Shown: positions 17,742 to 26,648, counted from the stretch's first letter. The stretch: DNA of 64,000 bases from Pseudovibrio sp. Tun.PSC04-5.I4 (GCF_900104145.1 NZ_FNLB01000007.1:62001-126000), one strand, 5' to 3'. Numbers and translations: made by a program. The notes: a model not told the origin generated them from the sequence alone.

Positions 17742-18728
17742 TCAGCTCCCCTTGTATTCAATGCACATGAAGGACTGGCCGGACTTTAAAGTCACAAGTT
17801 TATTCGTGCTCTCAACGATGTAAGTGGAGCCTGACCGGCGCGTATTGACCAGTTCATCAATGCCATCAACCACCACGTAGGCTGTTGGGAGCTCCAAAGA
17901 ATTGAACTTGTCGCCATAAAAAATGTAGGTAAAATGATCATCGCGAAGCACCATTTCGGGCTTCAAACTGTCATCAGATCCCCAAAGCTTGTAGTCGCCC
18001 CAGCCGCGCAGTTTGGAGGGATCAATATTGGCCTTTTTAACGTAATCGCCTGGCACTGGCTCGGTAGCCGGGACTTGCGCAGGATAGGTCATGTTCATCA
18101 GTGGGCTTGGAGCCCCGCCAGCTGCAACACCAATCAGAGCAGACCGGGTGTAATGCGGCTTTTCGATTTTAAAACGCAAGTCTGGAATATGCTTTGAATT
18201 CACCGTCTCGGCGCGAAGGTAGAAGCTGTAGACCTGCCCATCTTCGGCGTAGACCTGAAGCGAACTGTCCACCCCTGCCGCCAGTGGCTTGATCACCAGT
18301 GTGTTGTCATTGCGAACCTGCGTATCAAACAAGCTCACATCAGCCACATCTGCGTTTTCAATCTTCACGCCTTCAGGAAGCTGGATCACGGTGAGCATGA
18401 ACTCGCGAAGGCGGACACGGTAGACACAGGTCCCGCACTCAACTTGGGTATGAACACCGCTCTTATTGCCTGCTTTGTCCCATGCCTTCTGGATCTGGCC
18501 GAGTGGGACTGTGGTCCGGCTCATGGAGCCAAACTGGCCGCGCCGCTGTGCTGCTGCCTGTTGCAAGGCATCTTGAGGGACGCTTGCAGACACACTGGAG
18601 GCGACCTGCTGACCCTGATTGATCCGCTGGGTTGGTGTTTGCGGACCACGGTTCAAGCCTGTCTGCGCGGCCGCTGTGTTTGAAACAAGTAAGGTGGTTG
18701 CGACAAGAAGGGAGAAATAAGACTTCAT
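17742..18728 (-). CDS. virB9: VirB9/TrbG core-complex protein
   Basis: 328 residues with signal peptide MKSYFSLLVATTLLVSNTAAA. The N-terminal beta domain includes YRVRLREFMLTVIQLPEGVKI and AAGVDSSLQVYAEDGQVYSFYLRAE. The C-terminal domain includes DDHFTYIFYGDKFNSLELPTAY and ends with LVTLKSGQSFMCIEYKG. VirB9 forms the outer-membrane ring with VirB7 and VirB10. The start overlaps the virB8 stop and the stop lies 1 bp before virB10. Confidence 0.92.
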   Translation of the reverse strand: MKSYFSLLVATTLLVSNTAAAQTGLNRGPQTPTQRINQGQQVASSVSASVPQDALQQAAAQRRGQFGSMSRTTVPLGQIQKAWDKAGNKSGVHTQVECGTCVYRVRLREFMLTVIQLPEGVKIENADVADVSLFDTQVRNDNTLVIKPLAAGVDSSLQVYAEDGQVYSFYLRAETVNSKHIPDLRFKIEKPHYTRSALIGVAAGGAPSPLMNMTYPAQVPATEPVPGDYVKKANIDPSKLRGWGDYKLWGSDDSLKPEMVLRDDHFTYIFYGDKFNSLELPTAYVVVDGIDELVNTRRSGSTYIVESTNKLVTLKSGQSFMCIEYKGS

Positions 18729-19483
18729 GTGGTCGGTCTTTCCTGAACAGCCAGTTTTAAAATGCGAATGCCAAGGGGATTTTCAAACCGCTCCACTGTG
18801 GTGACCTCTTGCGGACGTGTGGTCAGTTCCAGATAGGCGCGAAGCTTGGCTTGTTCCGGCTTTTGCCTGCCAATCCGATCTGTCTGGATGAAATCAACGG
18901 CGTACTGATAGATCCCGCCATACGCATCAACCTGATTGGCGCTTTCAATGGTGATTGAGCGGTTCAAACCATCTTCAATTGCCTCATTGATGCGGCCCTC
19001 GTTTTCCTTCAGGAACTCACGGTAAAAGTCCTGGTCAGAATAAAGAGCAACTTCCTGAAACCGCGTCGCTTGAGAGATTGGATCAATGGCAAGGATCTGC
19101 GCCACATAGCGCCGCGCCATCTTCTCCAACATCAATTCAAAACCATCCACCTCGACAGAGATTGGCTCAACACGGTAGATGCGGTCATCTGCTGGATCGA
19201 CGCGAAGCAAGGCAATTTGCGTTGTCTTCAAGGGCACCAAGACTGAGACCGCTTGCGCCAACAACACCGCTATGACTGTAGCTGCAACACCGTAGCCAAC
19301 CGCGATCCTGAAGAGTAACACCAGCCTGCGGTGAGAGCTCTGGTACGCAAATGGATCAGCTTCCAACACCGCTTTATGGCTTGCATTTCCAGCATTTCGA
19401 TCAGCCTGACCAACAACATCCATCGCAGGTTCGCGCTTCTCAACTGCCTCACTCGCGTGCGATCTCTTAAACTTTTGCAGCAT
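18725..19483 (-). CDS. virB8: VirB8 inner-membrane protein
   Basis: 252 residues starting MLQKFKRSHASEAVEKREP. The upstream in-frame start is a TTG, so this ATG is preferred. A cytoplasmic N-terminus is followed by one membrane helix (LLFRIAVGYGVAATVIAVLLAQA, given in part) and the periplasmic VirB8 domain (IYRVEPISVEVDGFELMLEK, ERFENPLGIRILKLAVQE). VirB8 nucleates channel assembly. It overlaps the small virB7-like gene by 17 bp. Confidence 0.9.
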   Translation of the reverse strand: MLQKFKRSHASEAVEKREPAMDVVGQADRNAGNASHKAVLEADPFAYQSSHRRLVLLFRIAVGYGVAATVIAVLLAQAVSVLVPLKTTQIALLRVDPADDRIYRVEPISVEVDGFELMLEKMARRYVAQILAIDPISQATRFQEVALYSDQDFYREFLKENEGRINEAIEDGLNRSITIESANQVDAYGGIYQYAVDFIQTDRIGRQKPEQAKLRAYLELTTRPQEVTTVERFENPLGIRILKLAVQERPTT

Positions 19484-19646
19484 CAATCCACTCAAAGGTC
19501 AGGGGTTGATAATCAAGCTCCAGACAGGCGCAAGGCGAGGGCCGCATCAGGTCGGTATCAACCGGCTCATATGGCATCTCATCGTTGGTTGCACAGCCAG
19601 CCAGAAACAGGGCGAATGAGAGAACAGGAACGTACAATTTGGTCAT
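19467..19646 (-). CDS. virB7: VirB7-like small lipoprotein
   Basis: A 59-residue gene found by reading the virB6-virB8 gap. It starts MTKLYVPVLSFALFLAGC, a lipoprotein signal with lipobox LAGC at residues 15-18. The mature peptide is about 42 residues with a CAC motif and ends TFEWIDAAKV. VirB7 proteins are short lipoproteins that anchor VirB9 to the outer membrane. Size, lipobox and position between virB6 and virB8 all fit. The 3' end overlaps the virB8 start. Confidence 0.8.
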   Translation of the reverse strand: MTKLYVPVLSFALFLAGCATNDEMPYEPVDTDLMRPSPCACLELDYQPLTFEWIDAAKV

Positions 19647-19687
19647 TGGATTACTTCTCGGGTTAAAAGGTCAGGCTGTTGTTTTTG

Positions 19688-20662
19688 CTAGGAAGATTTC
19701 TTGCCCACATACATATCGCGCAGCTTCTCATAGCCTTTGGCAGCACCTTTGCCCGCCATGCCAATGCCTTTGCCGTAAGCCCCAGCTGTTTGACCAACAC
19801 CGGACATCATCATACCGGGGGTGGCAGCATTGAGTGTGACTTGCGCTAATGTGCCTGCCAGCGAGACCGCTTCTTGCACCAGCGCCACACCGGACCACGC
19901 GGTCAGGATCACCAGAACGTATTTGCCCCATGTTTCTGCTTGGAAGATATCGGTGCTGAGCTTCTGCCCAGCTGGCATTAAAGAACCCACACCTGCTATA
20001 ACCAGCAAGAACACCAGTGAGACCGCGACCAGTGTCAAAATCGCGGTCAAAAGGGTTGAGATCCCGGTTCCGATCTTGTCCCGGCCAAAAGGAAACGCGC
20101 TGATGGCAATCACATATGGGGCCAGCAGGCACACGATCATGACGCGGAACAGGCCAATCGCCACATGGGTGACAAAGGCAATCATCATGAGAATAAAAGG
20201 CAGCATGAGCGCGGCGACAAACACGACAACACCTGCCTTATCGAGCCATCCAGCTCCGTTCATCATGGCTTTTCCCATATCGAACGGCTGCGTGAAGGCA
20301 GTCTCCAGATTGGAGACCAGGCCCGTGATCGCATCGGAGCCACTGCCTGCGCCCATGAGAGCGCCGGGAATGCCGAACATCAAGGTCGTGGTGGCCGTAT
20401 AGACCTGTCCGGCAAGACCGAATTTGAGGGCGGTGAGCACCCCGAACCCGAAAAAGATAAACACAAACTGGGTGACAACCCAGCTCATATCCGTGGTGCC
20501 TGTGACCAACTTAAACCCCTGCCAGACCGCCCATAAACATGCTAGACTGGCAAATATTGTCACCATAGGATCATAGGCTATACTCATGAGATCATTGACG
20601 TACTTGTCACCATTTTTGACGTACTCCTCAATCAACCGGCAGCTGATACAGGCATCACTCAT
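19688..20662 (-). CDS. virB6: VirB6 polytopic inner-membrane protein
   Basis: 324 residues starting MSDACISCRLIEEYVKNGDK, with AAAGGAGAGAG just upstream; the longer frame to 20764 has no such site. Five to seven hydrophobic segments follow, including MVTIFASLACLWAVW, VVFVAALMLPFILMMIAFV and LTLVAVSLVFLLVIAGV. A Gly/Ala-rich C-terminal tail follows. VirB6 forms part of the inner-membrane channel. Its 5' end overlaps the plus-strand gene at 20586 by 77 bp. Confidence 0.88.
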   Translation of the reverse strand: MSDACISCRLIEEYVKNGDKYVNDLMSIAYDPMVTIFASLACLWAVWQGFKLVTGTTDMSWVVTQFVFIFFGFGVLTALKFGLAGQVYTATTTLMFGIPGALMGAGSGSDAITGLVSNLETAFTQPFDMGKAMMNGAGWLDKAGVVVFVAALMLPFILMMIAFVTHVAIGLFRVMIVCLLAPYVIAISAFPFGRDKIGTGISTLLTAILTLVAVSLVFLLVIAGVGSLMPAGQKLSTDIFQAETWGKYVLVILTAWSGVALVQEAVSLAGTLAQVTLNAATPGMMMSGVGQTAGAYGKGIGMAGKGAAKGYEKLRDMYVGKKSS

Positions 20663-21290
20663 TGCTCTCTCCTTTCTGGGGTTTTCCAGTCTGGCCCATG
20701 CCGAACCCGATATTGACAATCTGAAGGGATCTATTGTTCTGGAAGGCGATGGCTCCACAAACATTATGGATGGTATGAACGCCGCCAGAATTCTGGATCT
20801 GGCCTACGCCAAATGGGCGTGGACCACTTTGAAAAGCCATGAAGAGGTCACTGCCGAACTTGTAAAATACGAGGGGACCTACAAGGCCTTTGAACAAGCG
20901 GCGGAAGCCGAGTTCAAACCACGATGGAAAGTGGCGCGTAAGGGTATTTCGATTTTTAAGGAGACGAAGGCAGAACGAAAGTTTCGCGCCCAGGTGGACC
21001 GGGAGGTGTTTTTGCAAAGTACCGATCAGGCCGCCATTGCCCGCTACCACGACCTGACCTTGCTGGAATACAAATGGAACGGCAAGTTCGGCAACACTGC
21101 GCCGTGGCATCCTGAGGACTGGGAAGCCTTTGAGACTTACTATTGCGACAAGCACACTCGGGTCCTTGGCTTTGCTATGGACGGCTGTGCCATTCCCAAC
21201 TGGCGCAGACCCGATACGCGCGAATTTTACAAGAGCATGTACGAAGAACGAAAACGCGAAGGCCTGCTTGAATTCCTGCAAGATGGTTGA
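20586..21290 (+). CDS. Exported protein encoded opposite to the virB operon (virB5-virB6 slot)
   Basis: 234 residues. An N-terminal region ends in a signal peptide (LIQASLIALSFLGFSSLAHA), followed by a soluble acidic/aromatic domain with CDKHTRVLGFAMDGC and a Lys/Arg/Glu-rich end. The composition is that of a real protein, unlike the minus-strand shadow frame. The first ATG overlaps the 5' end of virB6, so the transcripts would be antisense to each other there. In pKM101-type systems the entry-exclusion gene eex lies between the VirB5 and VirB6 genes. This gene occupies that slot but is on the opposite strand and larger. Function unknown; an exclusion role is speculation. Confidence 0.75.
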   Translation: MRSLTYLSPFLTYSSINRQLIQASLIALSFLGFSSLAHAEPDIDNLKGSIVLEGDGSTNIMDGMNAARILDLAYAKWAWTTLKSHEEVTAELVKYEGTYKAFEQAAEAEFKPRWKVARKGISIFKETKAERKFRAQVDREVFLQSTDQAAIARYHDLTLLEYKWNGKFGNTAPWHPEDWEAFETYYCDKHTRVLGFAMDGCAIPNWRRPDTREFYKSMYEERKREGLLEFLQDG

Positions 21291-21304
21291 TCTGGTCGTC
21301 ACAC

Positions 21305-21335
21305 AAAGGGAGGTCATTTTGAGCCTCCCTTTTTC
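21305..21335. terminator. Bidirectional intrinsic terminator
   Basis: AAAGGGAGG (21305-21313), a 10-nt loop, then CCTCCCTTTTT. It lies between the convergent plus-strand exported-protein gene and virB5, and overlaps the last codons of virB5. Confidence 0.75.
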
Positions 21336-22093
21336 TTCATGTCGCCTTTAGCCAGCTCGCTCTCGATGGGAACGCCCTGAACAATGGACTGCGCCGCCGA
21401 GACCTTAAGCATCTGTGCAAGCAACTGATTGGTTTGAGACTGGCTTTGCAGTAGGGCAGTATTGACTTCAATAAGCACCTGCAGGCGATCATTGACGGTT
21501 TGAGCAGACGCGCCCGCACTCTTTAACTCCTGCGCTGCTTTAAGGGTTTGAACTGCGTTTTCCTGCGCCATATCAGCCTGAGCCAGACCTTTAAACGCGG
21601 AATCGGCCACCGTATTGACACGGGCCTGTTTGACGGCGTCCTGCGTCACGCCCTTCTCTTCCCAGGTCATGGATTCCATGTCTTCAGGCTCTGCCACCAA
21701 TCCATTCTGGTAGGCATCAGATCTGGAGCACAGCGAGCCCATATCCATGTCTTCAAAGCTGACATTAGGCATCAAGCTGTCAAAATCAGGAACCAGACAA
21801 GAATTGTCCGACATGATCTGACCGGTAATATCGCTGAAGTTGATTGACGGGATGGAGATCGAGGAGACCTCACCAATGCTTTTGAGCGTATTATCAACGC
21901 CAGCTCGCACATCCTTAGCCACATCAAGCTGCTCTTTAAGCGTCTTGATCTGATCTTTCATATGCGTCAGTTGCTTCTTGAACTCCGCCAAAGCCTTCAC
22001 ATCAATAACCGGCTGCGCGGCAAAGCTGGCCCCAGCAGTCAGGCTGAGCGACAGTGTTAAAGCGGTGATCGCGAGAAACCGTGAGATCTTCAT
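21314..22093 (-). CDS. virB5: VirB5 minor pilin / T-pilus tip protein
   Basis: 259 residues with signal peptide MKISRFLAITALTLSLSLTAG...FA. A long helical region (ALAEFKKQLTHMKDQIKTLK) and a C-terminal helix (VLIEVNTALLQSQSQTNQLL) follow, the two-helix layout of VirB5. Two cysteines (NSCLVPDF, GSLCSRS) lie in the middle. VirB5 sits at the pilus tip. The start overlaps the stop of the upstream coiled-coil gene by 4 bp. Confidence 0.85.
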   Translation of the reverse strand: MKISRFLAITALTLSLSLTAGASFAAQPVIDVKALAEFKKQLTHMKDQIKTLKEQLDVAKDVRAGVDNTLKSIGEVSSISIPSINFSDITGQIMSDNSCLVPDFDSLMPNVSFEDMDMGSLCSRSDAYQNGLVAEPEDMESMTWEEKGVTQDAVKQARVNTVADSAFKGLAQADMAQENAVQTLKAAQELKSAGASAQTVNDRLQVLIEVNTALLQSQSQTNQLLAQMLKVSAAQSIVQGVPIESELAKGDMKKKGGSK

Positions 22094-23136
22094 TGCCCCA
22101 CCTCCGCTTTTTGCGTGGCAGGTTTAGGTGATTTTCCTGAAAATGTGACGACAGGCCCTTCAATCACTGGTTTACGCGTAATCACGAGCTTTTCCGCCGG
22201 GCTTAAAAGAGGCGGGGAAGGAAGGAGGGTCGGTTCAACCTTTGTGATCACAGGATAGTGCGGCGGACTGACCCGGACCACTTCAGGAAAATCCACACCC
22301 TGTTCTTCAGCAACGTATTTTATCGTTTGCTGAAGCCGGGTAAGCTGGCGTTCAATTCCGCCTATATCCCTCTCTTGAGAGCTGTCGATAAACTGATTAT
22401 TGAATACCATAACCAAGGCTATGGCTGCCGCGCCAAGCACGAGCCAGCCATCACGTTTTTTTGTGTAAAGGGCCTTGGTATCAAGCTCCTCCTTCAGCTG
22501 TCCTAAGTCTTGGTTATGCTTGGAAAGCTCGCCCTTTATCGACGCCAGGTCCTCTCGAACTTCGCCCGCTGTCACTTGTAAAGGATTAAGGTCAATCTGA
22601 TGTCTGCAACCTTTGAACTGATCAAGAGAGAGATTAAGGACAGATTTTTTCAGGTGATCAAGAGTAACTTGAATAGACCGTAGATCTGCATTCACAGTGT
22701 CAGATATTGACTTACTGACAACTACGCCGAGATCATTCATCACTTCCCTTTTTGCAGCGTCCCCTTTACTGGCTCTCTTCATCAACGCATTGATATCTGC
22801 CAAAGTGTACTCATCTAAAGTTTTTCTAGCCTTCGGATTTTCCTGTTTTTCGAGTTCACGATATCGCTTACGCTCCATCCAAAGTTTGTCGATATCACCC
22901 AGCTCAGATAATTCTTTGCGCAACTCCTCACGCTTTTCCAGGCGAACAAGGTTCGCTAGAAACTCCTTGATAAGGGTATTTGTCTCATGATGTTTCAAAT
23001 CTCCCGCGCCATTATCATCGCGAGCCGCCCTGTCCAGGCCGTCAAGATTATCTCTGCCCTGCTCCCGGTCAAGATTGTCCCGGTGCCGCGCATCATCATT
23101 GGCAGTTTCTTGCATCTTCTCGTCTTTGGTCAGCAT
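22090..23136 (-). CDS. Coiled-coil inner-membrane protein of the T4SS locus, function unknown
   Basis: 348 residues from the ATG at 23136, which has AGGAAAT 6 nt upstream; an ATG at 23262 lacks an RBS. Residues 1-255 are charged and largely coiled coil (LVRLEKREELRKELSELG, GELSKHNQDLGQLKEELD). One membrane helix (GWLVLGAAAIALVMVF) follows, then a short coiled coil and a proline-rich tail (VSPPHYPVITKVEPTLLPSP). The inferred topology is cytoplasmic coiled coil, membrane helix and periplasmic Pro-rich tail. That is the layout of the N-terminal half of a canonical VirB10, which the VirB10 in this locus lacks. It could supply that part in trans; this is inference. Confidence 0.75.
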   Translation of the reverse strand: MLTKDEKMQETANDDARHRDNLDREQGRDNLDGLDRAARDDNGAGDLKHHETNTLIKEFLANLVRLEKREELRKELSELGDIDKLWMERKRYRELEKQENPKARKTLDEYTLADINALMKRASKGDAAKREVMNDLGVVVSKSISDTVNADLRSIQVTLDHLKKSVLNLSLDQFKGCRHQIDLNPLQVTAGEVREDLASIKGELSKHNQDLGQLKEELDTKALYTKKRDGWLVLGAAAIALVMVFNNQFIDSSQERDIGGIERQLTRLQQTIKYVAEEQGVDFPEVVRVSPPHYPVITKVEPTLLPSPPLLSPAEKLVITRKPVIEGPVVTFSGKSPKPATQKAEVGQ

Positions 23137-23186
23137 TACAAATTTCCTATTGAAGAGGTCCCGGACAGTCTTTGGCTGCAGTCCTC

Positions 23187-23651
23187 CTAAGCGGACATGC
23201 GTAACAACGGATGCTGGTTGAGCTGGGAGTTGCGGCATTTTGTGCGCCAGAAGAGTGCCCACGGCTGCTTAGTCGGTGTCAGGAAGTCCAAGACACAAAT
23301 CGGACACTCACAAGCATGCGGGTTAAGATTTTCGCTGATGAATTTGTAGCTGAACGCATCAGGCGTTCTGGTCGCCAGAACAACCAAGCCTTCAACCCGA
23401 GGCAACTGCTCCTGTTCGCCGTTGATGTAGACAGCTGCATAAATTTGGAATTCACCCGTGTGCAAGTCATGGGGAGCTGTGTGTTTGTGATGCAAAACAA
23501 ACTGGCGGATATCGCCTTCAAGGACTTCGACTGACTTGAAGATCGAGTGTATGGCCTGGGTGATCGAGGTCGTCTTTTCTTTAACAAGAGTGGAGCCCAT
23601 TGCGGTCATCCCCGTTTGAGTTTGGTCTGCTGTTAAACGTGAGAAAGCCAT
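23187..23651 (-). CDS. Small cysteine-containing protein overlapping the virB4 end
   Basis: 154 residues starting MAFSRLTADQTQTG and overlapping the last 19 bp of virB4. No signal peptide. The central part is beta-rich (TGEFQIYAAVYINGEQEQL), and near the C-terminus is HACECPICVLDFLTP followed by TKCRN. This cluster of His/Cys could bind zinc. I do not recognise the family. Its place between virB4 and virB5 suggests a cytoplasmic accessory or regulator of transfer. Confidence 0.7.
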   Translation of the reverse strand: MAFSRLTADQTQTGMTAMGSTLVKEKTTSITQAIHSIFKSVEVLEGDIRQFVLHHKHTAPHDLHTGEFQIYAAVYINGEQEQLPRVEGLVVLATRTPDAFSYKFISENLNPHACECPICVLDFLTPTKQPWALFWRTKCRNSQLNQHPLLRMSA

Positions 23652-25993
23652 TGATCCCCCCACACTTCTTGAATTTTGCGAAGTTCTGCTACCGGATCCG
23701 GGCCAGAGCGATAAAAGCGCAGCGCATCGCCATAAGGGGTCAGATCCACATCAATGATGGTGCTCTCATTGTAACTGGAGGCTTTGTCTCGCTTGACAAC
23801 AAGAACCTGTCGCCCTCCCGCCAGATCGGTTTCACCGCGAATAAAGGCAATCTGATCTTCACTTAAGTTGAACGGCTCAAGATCCGCGTCACTGCCACCA
23901 CAGCCGAACATGAAGAAAAGGGTTGGGGCATTGCTGATAATGCCGTCTGCTTCCTTGCCATGGATGACCAGATCTGAGGGCGACTGAAACGCCATGCCAA
24001 CAACACCGCCAAGTTTGCGGTATTCTTTGTACATCTGGCTTGCAAGGTCCCTGAACCCTTTGTTTTTCAGGAGATTTGCAGCCTCATCAATGAAGATTGA
24101 AAAGCCATTGCGGTTGGCGTGAGCTGCTTCAAAAATCGCACTGGAAATATGTGTCACCAGAGCAGGTCCAAGCAAAGGGTCTTTAAGCGGCTCGGTCATG
24201 TCGATGCCGGTCAGATAGCTTTGATCCAAAAAGGAGCGAATGCTGTCACGCGGGGCGTTGAAGATATGGCTGTAAGCCCCCGCTCCTTGTCGCTCACTGC
24301 TCACCCATTGCTGGAAGCTTTGCTTGATCTGGGTGTCAACCGGGAACGCTGTCTTATAAATGTTGCTGAAGGTCCGCTCCCCAACATCCAGAACACTTGC
24401 CATATCGAGCACATCATTGATCTGATCACTCATGTCCTGGGTGTATTGCTCTCCCAGCATCACCCGCATCATGCGGTTTGCCCGTTGGCGGGCGTTTGTA
24501 TCTGACAGATCACAATCAAGTGGGTTGAGGGAAAGCGTATCAAAGGACTGATAGCGTCCGCCCATCACCTCAATCATGTACTGGGCGCCATGCATACTAT
24601 CAAAGATGTAATTCGGGACGCCTGGAAACTTGGCGATGCCGCCTAGCAGATGCATGATAAACGTGGATTTACCGCCGCCAGTTGGGGCAAACAAAAGGTA
24701 ATGGCCCGCTACATCTTTTTTATCAAACACATGAAACTGAAGCGCATAGTTCTGCCCCGTTGGGGTCTTGAACAAACGCAAAGGACGGTTCCCGAATGGG
24801 GAGGAATACAACCCTTCAGGCGAATACTGGAACGGCCAAAGCGCTGCGATATTGGAGTCAAAAAGACGTAATTTACGCACCAGCTTATTGCGGCCCGGAA
24901 GACGGTTAAACCAGCAGTTTGCCGCTGGAGCTGTCTCCACTGAATGCCTGACACGGCGCGTGTTCAAGATCGCAGAGATCTGGTCCAGAACAGTGTTTAA
25001 CTCCTCTTCCGATTTGGCGCGAACCGTGAACTGGAGCTGGGTCTGATACAGGGTGTTTGAGTTGTTGGTCAGCTCTTCCGTGGCAGCTTCCAGCTGATCG
25101 ACCATAGAAACAGATGTGAGGAACCCGTTTAACTGCTCTGCCTTCTTGCGGGTGTATTCAAGGATGGTCTTTTCCGTATTGAGCGGAATGCAGATTTGCG
25201 TCACTTCCAGCTCTGCTGGCAGCGCAAGTATTTTGGAAATCATCATCCCGGAAACACTGTCTGGATATTCGCTCACACCAATGGTTCTGTGAATGTGCTT
25301 GCGCGGGGTCTGCGTGAGGATCGTCCCGTCTTTATTGATGATCAGATCACAGGCAGGCAGATTTGCGTTGATGGAGCGGCTGACCCGTTTCACATTCTCC
25401 GGCATATGCCCGCACACCAGATAGGTGAGAAAGGCGGTCAGTTCACAGTGTGCCTTTAGATCCTCAGCGCCCTCAACCACCTCAATTTGGTATCTGTCAA
25501 AACCAGACAGCAGCGTTTTGGTATGTTTGTTTAAGGTCTCAAAGGTGGTCGCTTCCAGCACAACATACCAGTCCATGGTGTAAGCGCGTTTGAACAGATC
25601 CTGCTCGGCCTTGCCAATCTCGCGTAAGGCAGGAGAGGGCCACTCAGAGTCAAAGGAGATATCTTTTAATTGTTTGACGGCTATCAGGCGAAAAGCAGAT
25701 CCAGACCCGCCAAGTTGGTGCAGGATATTGGAGCGTTGCTTAAACAGGGCCTCTTGCTCTGCCATATTCATGGTGTCGTAAGAAACGCCCTTCAACCGAA
25801 ACACCCGAAACAAGGTGCCATCCTTCAAGGCAACGGTGGTGCGGTCTTCAAGCAGATGATCAAAGTCCAGCTCATCGGCAAGCCAGTCCTGCTCAAACCC
25901 GCCGCCATCAGCCGCGCGCAGCAACTTGTTTGCATAAAAGGCCGCGCCGCCCGCAAATCCCAAAGTCGCTGCGGTTGAAACAAAGATGCTCAT
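23633..25993 (-). CDS. virB4: VirB4 secretion ATPase
   Basis: 786 residues. The short N-terminal hydrophobic stretch and CagE/TrbE/VirB N-terminal domain are followed by the ATPase core. Walker A LLFAPTGGGKSTFIMHLLGG is near residue 430, and the Walker B-like FSIFIDEAANLL and the motif GVVGMAFQSPSDLV lie downstream. VirB4 energises pilus biogenesis and channel assembly. The start overlaps virB3 by 4 bp. Confidence 0.95.
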   Translation of the reverse strand: MSIFVSTAATLGFAGGAAFYANKLLRAADGGGFEQDWLADELDFDHLLEDRTTVALKDGTLFRVFRLKGVSYDTMNMAEQEALFKQRSNILHQLGGSGSAFRLIAVKQLKDISFDSEWPSPALREIGKAEQDLFKRAYTMDWYVVLEATTFETLNKHTKTLLSGFDRYQIEVVEGAEDLKAHCELTAFLTYLVCGHMPENVKRVSRSINANLPACDLIINKDGTILTQTPRKHIHRTIGVSEYPDSVSGMMISKILALPAELEVTQICIPLNTEKTILEYTRKKAEQLNGFLTSVSMVDQLEAATEELTNNSNTLYQTQLQFTVRAKSEEELNTVLDQISAILNTRRVRHSVETAPAANCWFNRLPGRNKLVRKLRLFDSNIAALWPFQYSPEGLYSSPFGNRPLRLFKTPTGQNYALQFHVFDKKDVAGHYLLFAPTGGGKSTFIMHLLGGIAKFPGVPNYIFDSMHGAQYMIEVMGGRYQSFDTLSLNPLDCDLSDTNARQRANRMMRVMLGEQYTQDMSDQINDVLDMASVLDVGERTFSNIYKTAFPVDTQIKQSFQQWVSSERQGAGAYSHIFNAPRDSIRSFLDQSYLTGIDMTEPLKDPLLGPALVTHISSAIFEAAHANRNGFSIFIDEAANLLKNKGFRDLASQMYKEYRKLGGVVGMAFQSPSDLVIHGKEADGIISNAPTLFFMFGCGGSDADLEPFNLSEDQIAFIRGETDLAGGRQVLVVKRDKASSYNESTIIDVDLTPYGDALRFYRSGPDPVAELRKIQEVWGDQWLSHV

Positions 25994-26313
25994 TTTTTCA
26001 ATCCTTTTTTCGTCGTCAAAGAGCGAGCGCCAGCCACAAGGCAGCGATCTTTTTTTCCCTTGAAGAAGGTGTGAGGCAGCAACAGTGTCGCCTCACAATG
26101 AGCATCCTTGCGGCGCAGCGTGATCGTGAAAATCAGCGCGGGCGGGATTGCGAAAATGCAGAGCAGCATGGCAATGGGAGGATCAATCACCGTTGTTAAG
26201 ACGATGCCGATGAAAAACACCCCGCCCAGTGCAAGAGCTGCAAACATGGGCGGCATACCAAAGATGGTAGAGGGGGATTGAAGATGCCGATAAACGCCGT
26301 CCTGCACTTTCAT
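25990..26313 (-). CDS. virB3: VirB3 inner-membrane protein
   Basis: 107 residues. It contains the typical VirB3 start region (VYRHLQSPSTIFGMPPMFAA) and two adjacent membrane helices (ALALGGVFFIGIVLTTVI and PIAMLLCIFAIPPALIFTI). A conserved RRKDAHC motif and a basic C-terminus follow. VirB3 assembles with VirB4. Start and stop overlap or nearly touch virB2 and virB4. Confidence 0.88.
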   Translation of the reverse strand: MKVQDGVYRHLQSPSTIFGMPPMFAALALGGVFFIGIVLTTVIDPPIAMLLCIFAIPPALIFTITLRRKDAHCEATLLLPHTFFKGKKDRCLVAGARSLTTKKGLKK

Positions 26314-26314
26314 G

Positions 26315-26641
26315 TCAGCCTCCTACGCTGACAAGAGCGCGGATTGCTGTGGGGGCAGCGACAATAAGGACGGCCCCAAGAATGTACTGGAACATTTTTT
26401 GCCAGCGCATTTCGCCAAAGATTGCGGAGTAAACCCCGTAGCCGACAAGACCGATCCCAACGGCCACGGTGCCGATTTTGACCATGCCGCTTTCAAGGTT
26501 TTCAAAAGTTGTGACCGCAGGTGCGGCCCAGTCCCCGCTCCCAGCAGCAAAAACGGCGGTCGGGGTTAAGAGCAAAACGGCAAGGAGAAAGAGTTTGACC
26601 TCACGGGTCAGGAACGAATTTGAGTTTTTGGAAGACTGCAT
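26315..26641 (-). CDS. virB2: VirB2 major pilin (TrbC family)
   Basis: 108 residues. A long signal peptide ends at TAVFAAGSGDW, and the mature part of about 75 residues has two hydrophobic helices (MVKIGTVAVGIGLVGYGVYSA and YILGAVLIVAAPTAIRALV, given in part) with a short basic turn GEMRWQK between them. This is the hairpin structure of VirB2/TrbC pilins. Confidence 0.88.
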   Translation of the reverse strand: MQSSKNSNSFLTREVKLFLLAVLLLTPTAVFAAGSGDWAAPAVTTFENLESGMVKIGTVAVGIGLVGYGVYSAIFGEMRWQKMFQYILGAVLIVAAPTAIRALVSVGG

Positions 26642-26648
26642 GACAGAC

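Noticed and set aside
20655..21317. 220-codon minus-strand frame opposite the exported-protein gene
   Set aside because: It is a shadow of the plus-strand gene with its signal peptide. Its own sequence has no family features and no RBS.
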